This document shows, in pieces, positions 16,279-22,432 of a DNA stretch of 33,254 bases. Under the pieces are notes generated by a model, which worked only from the letters and a program-made list of their open reading frames with translations, made no database searches and was not told the DNA's origin. Source of the DNA: an uncultured Lentisphaeria bacterium (GTDB lineage: Bacteria > Verrucomicrobiota > Lentisphaeria > Victivallales > Victivallaceae); NCBI GenBank assembly GCA_903840185.1, contig CAIMFA010000511.1, positions 1 through 33,254 of the forward strand. Direction: 5' to 3'. The position numbers were made by a program, and so were the translations under genes. Each line of letters starts with the position of its first letter. The first letter of the stretch is position 1.

Positions 16279-17520
16279 TTGTATAAAAGAAATCTTTACA
16301 TACGAAAAATTACTCCTTTTTTGGGTAAGCCAGTGGTAAAGGTTATCACAGGAATGCGACGCTCCGGCAAAAGCTGTCTGGTCCGGTTGCTGATCGACAA
16401 GTTAATGGCAGATGGCGTAAACCGCGGGCAAATCGTTTATATTGACAAGGAATCGTATGAATTTGACGCAATACACACCTATCATGATCTAGCTGCGCAT
16501 GTCAAAGCGGCACAGCAGAACGCTGGCGGGATCTGCTATGTTTTTGTTGACGAAATCCAGGAGATACAGGAATGGGAAAAAATCGTTGCGGACTGGTCCG
16601 GGCGGCACGATATTGACGTGGTAATTACCGGTTCAAATGCCAGTCTCCTTTCCGGCGAACTCGCGACGCTGCTGGCTGGAAGATTCGTTGAAATCCGGAT
16701 GTTCCCGCTGTCATTTTCCGAGTTTCTGACTTTCAACGAATTGCAGAAAACGGAGACCCCGGAGGCGTTCAAACAATTTTTGTACTACGGCGGACTGCCC
16801 GGACTGCACGAACTGGGGCAGTTGTCTGATTCTACATTCCGTCCGTTTGTCGCAGGTGTTTACGACTCGATTATGCTGAAAGACATTGTGCGGCGGCATC
16901 AGGTGCGGAACTACGTACTGCTCGAACAGGTCGGCCGCTATATTTTTGACAACATAGGCAATCTCACAAACGCCAGCCGGATTAATGCTTTTCTGAAAAG
17001 CCAGAAACTATCCGTCGGAGTGGACACCATCCTGAACTATATGCGGTGGTTTGCGGATGCTCATCTGACTCACCGTCTTTTACTGTACGATATCAAAGGA
17101 CGGCGTCATCTGGAGGTTAACGAGAAGCATTTTGTGGCGGATTTAGGACTGCGCACCGCCGCAATCGGTTATCGGGCGGATGATATCGGCGGGATGCTGG
17201 AAAATGTGGTATGTATCGAGCTTCTCCGGAGAGGTTACCGTGTCTCTGTCGGCCGGATCGGAGAGCTTGAAATTGATTTTGTGGCAGAGCGTGACGGCAT
17301 GAAGACATACATCCAGGTCGCATATCTGCTGCCGTCCAGAACGACTGTTGAGCGTGAGTGTGCGGCGCTGCTGGCAGTTAAGGATAACTATCCCAAGCTG
17401 TTGCTGACTTTGGACCGCGAGATGGGAAACGATTACGAGGGAGTGCGCCGTCTTTATCTTCCGGATTGGCTGAATGCTGTCGAAGAAGGCGAAAACACCG
17501 GCAATATATGCAATATTTAG
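16279..17520 (+). CDS. AAA+ ATPase of the AAA_14/DUF4143 type
   Basis: The N-terminal P-loop domain has VITGMRRSGKS (Walker A) and YVFVDEIQEIQEW (Walker B), followed by ITGSNASLLSGE and the YYGGLPG loop. The C-terminal DUF4143 part ends in a PD-(D/E)XK-like core (ELEIDFVAE, then YIQVAYLL). I prefer TTG 16279 to the ORF-track TTG 16264: AGAGG lies 6 nt upstream, the protein then begins LYKRNLYIRKITPF like other members, and the same start is preserved in the remnant at 17559. Length is then 413 aa. The family is common in accessory DNA and its biological role is uncertain. The gene sits inside a repeat-bounded unit between ahcY and recQ. Confidence 0.92.
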   Translation: MYKRNLYIRKITPFLGKPVVKVITGMRRSGKSCLVRLLIDKLMADGVNRGQIVYIDKESYEFDAIHTYHDLAAHVKAAQQNAGGICYVFVDEIQEIQEWEKIVADWSGRHDIDVVITGSNASLLSGELATLLAGRFVEIRMFPLSFSEFLTFNELQKTETPEAFKQFLYYGGLPGLHELGQLSDSTFRPFVAGVYDSIMLKDIVRRHQVRNYVLLEQVGRYIFDNIGNLTNASRINAFLKSQKLSVGVDTILNYMRWFADAHLTHRLLLYDIKGRRHLEVNEKHFVADLGLRTAAIGYRADDIGGMLENVVCIELLRRGYRVSVGRIGELEIDFVAERDGMKTYIQVAYLLPSRTTVERECAALLAVKDNYPKLLLTLDREMGNDYEGVRRLYLPDWLNAVEEGENTGNICNI

Positions 17521-17522
17521 TA

Positions 17523-17586
17523 TATATCAAAAATAAATAGTAAAATTATAAATATTTCTTGTATAGACGAAATCTTTTTATAAAAT
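17523..17586 (+). pseudogene. 5' remnant of a second DUF4143 ATPase copy
   Basis: The sequence from 17523 aligns with the 5' region of the intact gene from 16242. TATATCAAAAATAA is shared, followed 36-37 bp later by CTTGTATA..GAAATCTTT. Translated from the equivalent TTG (17559) it gives LYRRNLFIK, against LYKRNLYIR in the intact gene. Similarity stops abruptly at 17587, where the ATCCTGT repeat begins. Either a tandem copy was truncated by the repeat, or insertion duplicated the 5' segment. Confidence 0.72.
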
Positions 17587-17643
17587 CATCCTGTATATCC
17601 TGTCCATCCCTGTTAAATTTCCCTTTGCGGCTTAGTGAGAGAA
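17587..17643 (-). repeat. Inverted composite repeat, right end of the DUF4143 unit
   Basis: On the minus strand it reads TTCTCTCACTAAGCCGCAAAGG, then AATTTAACAGGGATGGACAG and further ACAGGAT units. The 32-bp core (17588-17619) matches 16001-16032 in inverted orientation with two differences, so the two form long inverted ends around the DUF4143 gene and its remnant. Confidence 0.85.
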
Positions 17644-17665
17644 AAAATAACGTTCAGAATCACGG

Positions 17666-19576
17666 TTAAATAAAGCTCTGCACCCAGGCGCGGACGTCGG
17701 CGTAGCGGTATTTTTCCAGTGTGCCGAATCCGGCCAGCTGCTTGGCTTTGATCTTTGAAATCAGCGGGACGGTGATGCCGCACAAAAAGCGGGTGATCAG
17801 GTCCGCAGTGGCGGGAACAGACAGCTTTGCCGCAAACGGGCCGGTAAGTTCTTCAAAATTGTAACCGGACAGCGGTTTGAGCGAAATACTGCTTTTAATG
17901 TCCGCTTTGCCTTCAAGACAGACCGAGCAGTGATTGCATTTTTTCCAGTTCAACTCTTCGCCGAAATAGGTCGCCAGCGCATAACTCAGACAGACATCCC
18001 CGGCAAACACACGCACCATCTTTTCAATCCGTTCGACTTCCGCCAGCTCTTTCCGCCGGAACAGCAGATCCAGTTCCCCGGTCAGTTTCTCAATGTCAAA
18101 ACTTGGCGAAGTAACGCCGAAAACTTCCGTCATTTCTTTCGCTTCCAGTTTGATATAGCCTTTCTGGTCAAAATACTCCAGCGCGGTCGTAACCCGTTCG
18201 CGGTCCCCGCCGCAGCCCTCTTTGATGGTATCAAAGTTCACGGTTGACCAGACCCGGCTCTTCTGCACTCCGGCAAACAGCGCCTCGGTAAAACGGCGGC
18301 GGTCGCCGTTGAACTTGGCGGCAATCTCCTCGTCCGGAATAATATTGCTGTAGCGGTAGTCGGAAAAATAGGAGTAGAGCGGCTTGATGATGCCTTTCAT
18401 TTCCAGATACACCAGCAGAGTCTTCAGGGTAAGGATGCGGATATTGGACACCGAAGACAGGTTGTTCAGCTTAAACTCCCAGTTCGAGCCATTGAGCGGA
18501 ATAGCTTGCAGTACCCGCCGGATATTGTCCGCTTCCGGGGTGTCCCCGTAAATGAAATTTTCCAGCACGTTGATATTATCCAGATTAGCCAGCACATAGC
18601 AGTCGGAATTCAGCCCGTCGCGCCCCGCTCTTCCAATCTCCTGACTGTAATTTTCTATTGATTTGGGCAGATCGTAGTGGATGACCCGCCGGATATCGCG
18701 TTTATCAATGCCCATGCCGAACGCGATCGTCGCGACGATGCAGTTGACCTGGCCGTCCATGAATGAGTCCTGAATGCGTTCGCGGTCTTCATGCTTCATC
18801 CCGGCATGATAGGCGATGGCGTTAACCCCTTTCCCGTTAAGGAATTCCGCCACGGTTTCAGCGGTCTTCTGCAAGGTCACATAGACAATCGCCGGCTGTT
18901 CCGGCGCATCTTTCAGCAGTTCGTACAATACGTTGTCCTTGTCATCGGCCACCGGTTTCACCCATAGCCGCAGATTGCTGCGGTAAAAACCGGTAACGAT
19001 CACCGAGTCGCGGTGCAGATTGAATTTGGCGCACATATCAGTGATTACCGCCGGAGTCGCGGTCGCGGTCAGCAGTAAAACCTGCGCGACATTGAATTCG
19101 CGCTGGTAAACCGGCAGTTTCAGATAGTCAGGACGGAAATTATGCCCCCACTCGGAGATGCAGTGCGCTTCGTCAATAACCATCAGCGAAATAGGGACTC
19201 CGCTGAGAAATTTACGGAAACGCTCGTTTTTGAAACGCTCAACCGCGATCAGCAGGATTTTGTAATATCCCGATCTGACTTTTTCCATGACCTCCCGTTC
19301 CTCGTCGCGGCTGAGCGAGGAATCAATCCGCGCGGCGGCGATGCCTTTGGCCGACAGGAACAGAAGCTGGTCCTGCATCAGCGCCAGCAGCGGCGACACG
19401 ACCAGGGTAAGGTGCGGCAGATGCAGCGCAGGCAGTTGATAACAGAGTGATTTACCGGAACCGGTGGGGAAAATCGCCGCGGCCGACTGTCCGCTGACGA
19501 TGCGGTTGATGACTTCCTTCTGCCCGGCCTTGAACTCATTAAATCCGAAATGTTTTTCCAGGGTCTGATGTATCAT
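17666..19576 (-). CDS. recQ: RecQ-family ATP-dependent DNA helicase (no HRDC domain)
   Basis: A 3'-5' superfamily 2 helicase for recombination and repair. The order is the Q-motif region (FGFNEFKAGQKEVI), Walker A IFPTGSGKS (about 37-44), DEAH box VIDEAHCISEWGHNFRPDY, TATATP, YHAGMKHEDR, and IGRAGRDGL (motif VI). The RQC zinc site follows near residues 530-555 (C in VCLSY, then CNHCSVC) with winged-helix residues around it. At 636 aa it has room for a C-terminal extension, but no HRDC motif is evident. I use ATG 19576; the ORF track begins one codon earlier at TTG. GGAAAG precedes the start, and a good promoter lies at 19646-19673. Confidence 0.93.
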   Translation of the reverse strand: MIHQTLEKHFGFNEFKAGQKEVINRIVSGQSAAAIFPTGSGKSLCYQLPALHLPHLTLVVSPLLALMQDQLLFLSAKGIAAARIDSSLSRDEEREVMEKVRSGYYKILLIAVERFKNERFRKFLSGVPISLMVIDEAHCISEWGHNFRPDYLKLPVYQREFNVAQVLLLTATATPAVITDMCAKFNLHRDSVIVTGFYRSNLRLWVKPVADDKDNVLYELLKDAPEQPAIVYVTLQKTAETVAEFLNGKGVNAIAYHAGMKHEDRERIQDSFMDGQVNCIVATIAFGMGIDKRDIRRVIHYDLPKSIENYSQEIGRAGRDGLNSDCYVLANLDNINVLENFIYGDTPEADNIRRVLQAIPLNGSNWEFKLNNLSSVSNIRILTLKTLLVYLEMKGIIKPLYSYFSDYRYSNIIPDEEIAAKFNGDRRRFTEALFAGVQKSRVWSTVNFDTIKEGCGGDRERVTTALEYFDQKGYIKLEAKEMTEVFGVTSPSFDIEKLTGELDLLFRRKELAEVERIEKMVRVFAGDVCLSYALATYFGEELNWKKCNHCSVCLEGKADIKSSISLKPLSGYNFEELTGPFAAKLSVPATADLITRFLCGITVPLISKIKAKQLAGFGTLEKYRYADVRAWVQSFI

Positions 19577-19645
19577 CAATGCTTTCCGTTCTTATTGTCT
19601 TTGTTTAATATTTCTCTATGGCTAAGTCTTTCCCAGAGATGATTA

Positions 19646-19673
19646 AGTATAACCGTTCCAGTAGTTTTTTCAA
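19646..19673 (-). promoter_or_regulatory. Candidate promoter of recQ
   Basis: Minus strand: TTGAAA, 16 bp, TATACT. Transcription would start near 19639, about 63 nt before the recQ ATG, inside the 122-bp gap to the RDD-Sel1 gene. Confidence 0.6.
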
Positions 19674-19698
19674 TCACATGTATAATGGTGTACGCCGA

Positions 19699-21378
19699 TT
19701 ACAGTGCCTTCTGTTCCGGTTCTTTGTGGGCGGCGGCTTTAAGTCGCCATCTTGCGGCTTCTGCTTCATCTTTCGCAACTCCTTCGCCGGAAGCATAACA
19801 GCGGGCAAGTTCGCGCTCTGCGTATGCATATTCCTGATCAGCGGCTTTACGCCACCATTTTACGGCTTCGGTTTTGTCTTTTGTCAATCCGGGATAACCA
19901 TTGTCATAACATTCCCCCAGCCTATACTGTGCTTCTGCATACCCTTTTTCTGCGGCCTTTCTCCAAAACTTTAAAGCCTCAGCGTGATCGGACCAAATAC
20001 CGGAACCACAATCATAACAACAGCCTAACCCGTACAGCGCTTTCGCGTCGCCTGTTTCCGCAGCTTTGCGACGTTCAATATAACTATTTAATTCTCCAAG
20101 CCTAACCGGAGCACTTTCTGATCCGTTTTTCACTGCGAGGCGATACCATTTCGCGGCTTCGACCTCATTCCTCTCCACCCCCCATGCAGTTGTATAACAA
20201 TGCCCTAACAAACTCTGAGCTTCCGAATGTCCCTGTTCCGCAGCTTTGCGCCACCATTTTGCAGCGTCGGCTTTATCTTTTGCCACGCCGTCACCTTTTA
20301 AATAACAAAATCCTAAACAATACTGCGCTTCTATATGCCCCTGCTCAGCAGCCTTGCGATACCATTTTGCTTGTTCAACCCAGTTTTCTGAGTTACCTTT
20401 GCCACGATAATAACTAGCGCCAAGAGAATACTGAGCTTCTGTCAGTCCCTGTTCGGCGGCTTTTCGCCACCATCCTTTCGCGTCTTCACGGCTTCCATCC
20501 ACGCCATAACTGTTTGCATAACAAATACCAAGCATATACTCTGCCTTCGCATACCCTTGTTCTGCTGCTTTGCGATACCATTTTACAGCTTCAACATTAT
20601 CTTTTGTTATTCCGGCATATCTATTATAACCAAACCATAAATTATTCTGTACCGGAAAAATCCACGGCTGCTCAGCGGACTTCCGCCACTTTTTTAAAGT
20701 TTCGTCTTCATCCTTTGAGCCTCCGTTATAATAGCATTCACCTAGTTCATACTGTGCTTTCGCATTTCCATATTCTGCGGCATTTTTGATGCAAAATATT
20801 TTGAATGTTGAATTTCCGGAAAGCAACGGCAGACAGAACTGTATTGCTCCATATAAATACAGTACTGTCAATATAATAACAGCCGCAGAGATTCTCCACC
20901 TACCAATAATTTGGTGCTGAACAACCAACTTCCCATCCCGGTCCCAGGCAGTTCTTCCGTTCTTTTTTAGACTATTATATGCAAGAATATTAGTTACAAG
21001 CGAAACCAGCGGAATACCCAGGCCTTCGCCACGCCACCAGACACGGACTGACCGGGTTATCGCTCCGGAATAATTAAATTTCGTTCCATCATCCGTCCGC
21101 AACTTTATTCTTAAAAGCGCTTTCCCCGGAGTGGTGCCACAAAAAGCAAGCATGATTGATTCAAAAAAGACATAAGCCGTCAACAGCAGCAAGGTTAAAT
21201 TTATGCTGGAAAAATCCAGTATTGTCGGATAAAAGATTTGCAAAACAACGCCTGCCAGTAATCCGAAAATACCGTAATCTATCATTCGAGCCCAGAACCG
21301 AACCCATGGCCGTACTTGCGGATCAGGGTTCTCTGTTGAATCTGCTAATTGTTTGTCTTCTGTGTCAGATTTCAGCAT
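19699..21378 (-). CDS. RDD domain membrane protein with C-terminal Sel1 repeats
   Basis: A 559-aa fusion. Residues ~24-155 are an RDD domain with two membrane segments (MIDYGIFGLLAGVVLQIFY; LTLLLLTAYVFFESIMLAF) and the GTTPGKALLRIKL loop typical of RDD. A third hydrophobic segment (ISAAVIILTVLYLYGAIQFC) follows near residue 165. From ~200 to the end come about ten Sel1-type TPR-like units (AEAQYxLGxCYxxGxG..A..KWxRKAAEQG), two of them degenerate and one shortened. The repeats should form a solvent-exposed alpha-solenoid for protein binding on one side of the membrane. The binding partner is unknown. The RDD-Sel1 combination is uncommon to my knowledge. A strong promoter lies 84 bp upstream; the ribosome site is weak (GAG). 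Confidence 0.92.
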   Translation of the reverse strand: MLKSDTEDKQLADSTENPDPQVRPWVRFWARMIDYGIFGLLAGVVLQIFYPTILDFSSINLTLLLLTAYVFFESIMLAFCGTTPGKALLRIKLRTDDGTKFNYSGAITRSVRVWWRGEGLGIPLVSLVTNILAYNSLKKNGRTAWDRDGKLVVQHQIIGRWRISAAVIILTVLYLYGAIQFCLPLLSGNSTFKIFCIKNAAEYGNAKAQYELGECYYNGGSKDEDETLKKWRKSAEQPWIFPVQNNLWFGYNRYAGITKDNVEAVKWYRKAAEQGYAKAEYMLGICYANSYGVDGSREDAKGWWRKAAEQGLTEAQYSLGASYYRGKGNSENWVEQAKWYRKAAEQGHIEAQYCLGFCYLKGDGVAKDKADAAKWWRKAAEQGHSEAQSLLGHCYTTAWGVERNEVEAAKWYRLAVKNGSESAPVRLGELNSYIERRKAAETGDAKALYGLGCCYDCGSGIWSDHAEALKFWRKAAEKGYAEAQYRLGECYDNGYPGLTKDKTEAVKWWRKAADQEYAYAERELARCYASGEGVAKDEAEAARWRLKAAAHKEPEQKAL

Positions 21379-21461
21379 CTGTAGTTGCTCGCAAAATTAA
21401 TGTACACTTTACTGCACATTGGTATTATTATTTCATTCCTCTTCTTTCAAACCGGTATTTT

Positions 21462-21490
21462 ACTATAATACAGAATCGGCCTGTTTGCAA
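21462..21490 (-). promoter_or_regulatory. Promoter of the RDD-Sel1 gene
   Basis: Minus strand: TTGCAA, exactly 17 bp, TATAGT. The start of transcription would be near 21455, giving a leader of about 77 nt. Confidence 0.65.
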
Positions 21491-21617
21491 TTCTGCGGAA
21501 AGACAGTTTTTTGCAATGAATGCGGAGTTTAAAAAATTCACTTTAAGCGTTTTTGAACCTGCCTGCGCCATTCCGGTTGACAAATTACCTAATGTATAAA
21601 AGGACACGCGCCGGGAA

Positions 21618-21933
21618 TTAAGGTTTTTGGTTAACTTTCACGGAACAATTGAAATTTGAAAATTGAAAGTGGAAAATTGAAAATGAAAAGCAAGAAAAGG
21701 CAAGACAAGCGAGAAAAGTTGAAAGCTTGAGAGCCAGGGAAACAGAGGCAAAACATTCTGCACATGAGTGTCCAAAATGTATAAGTTTATAAAAGGCATA
21801 GTCTGGTTTCCGGAAAACCGGAATGGGGCTTATGGGTCCTATGGGGCCAATGAGACATATAGGCATGGGTGTCCAAAATGAGCTTGATGGGTGTCCAAAA
21901 TGGGGTGCCCGCGGACGCGGGAGTGGAAAGCGA
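21618..21933. other. Non-coding purine-rich stretch leading into the tandem array
   Basis: From 21640 the plus strand is A/G-rich with loose GAAAATTGAAA repeats. Around 21702 a single GACAAGCGAGAAAAGTT occurs, resembling the end of the array at 22105-22121. Three GTCCAAAAT units lie at 21770, 21871 and 21893. The long ORFs in the track across this area (217 and 388 codons on minus, ~100 on plus) are open only because a 9-bp period keeps reading frames open; their products are simple repeats. No gene is supported in 21491-22432. Confidence 0.7.
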
Positions 21934-22122
21934 GACAAGCGAGACAAGCTAGACAAGCTAGACAAGCGAGACAAGCTAGACAAGCGAGACAAGCTAGACA
22001 AGCGAGACAAGCGAGACAAGCGAGACAAGCGAGACAAGCGAGACAAGCGAGACAAGCTAGACAAGCTAGACAAGCGAGACAAGCTAGACAAGCTAGACAA
22101 GCTAGACAGGCTAGAAAAGTTA
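21934..22122. repeat. 21-unit tandem array of the 9-mer GACAAGC(G/T)A
   Basis: Nineteen perfect units of GACAAGCGA or GACAAGCTA, then GACAGGCTA and GAAAAGTTA, in strict 9-bp register; a degenerate GGAAAGCGA precedes. The variable base gives the order G T T G T G T G G G G G G T T G T T T T over the first twenty units. No inverted symmetry or spacers are present, so it is not a CRISPR. It lies about 310 bp upstream of the PPDK-like gene. Confidence 0.95.
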
Positions 22123-22145
22123 TGAAGACAGGGTGCAGGAGGGGT

Positions 22146-22319
22146 GTCCAAAATGTCCAAAAAGACAATTGAAACTGGAAACCTGAAAAGCGGGGAAATT
22201 GCAGAATGCCTCCCAGGCCTGCCAGTCCTCCAAGTCCTCCAAGTCCTCCAAGTCCGAAACCGCATATGCACATGGGGTGTCCAAAATGTCCAAAATGAGT
22301 GGCAAGGCTGTCCAAAATG
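22146..22319. repeat. Two further 9-bp repeat families: GTCCAAAAT and AGTCCTCCA
   Basis: GTCCAAAAT occurs at 22146, twice in tandem at 22279-22296, and at 22310. AGTCCTCCA occurs three times in tandem at 22224-22250 with a fourth partial copy. Different 9-mers in one locus suggest a shared generating mechanism. Confidence 0.85.
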
Positions 22320-22392
22320 TCCGTGGCGTCCGTTTTGTCCGTCATGTCCGTGGGCTGTTTTTTTGAAAATAAACTTGCAGACCGGGCAAACT

Positions 22393-22398
22393 TATAAT
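22393..22398 (+). promoter_or_regulatory. Candidate -10 for the PPDK-like operon
   Basis: A perfect TATAAT 34 bp before the ATG, downstream of all the repeats. No good -35 at 16-18 bp is seen (TTGCAG is only 12 bp away), so the assignment is weak. Confidence 0.3.
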
Positions 22399-22432
22399 AT
22401 CTTTCATAAACCGCAAGCTCCGGGGTAACAAT

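Noticed and set aside
21578-21600. TTGACA with TATAAA as a plus-strand promoter
   Set aside because: The spacer is only 12 bp.
21934-22122. Possible CRISPR array
   Set aside because: Units are 9 bp and contiguous with no spacers, and no cas genes are near.
21823-22172. Plus-strand ORFs rich in DKRDKL or RQARQA
   Set aside because: Same array translated in other frames; several frames are equally open and none has flanking protein-like sequence.
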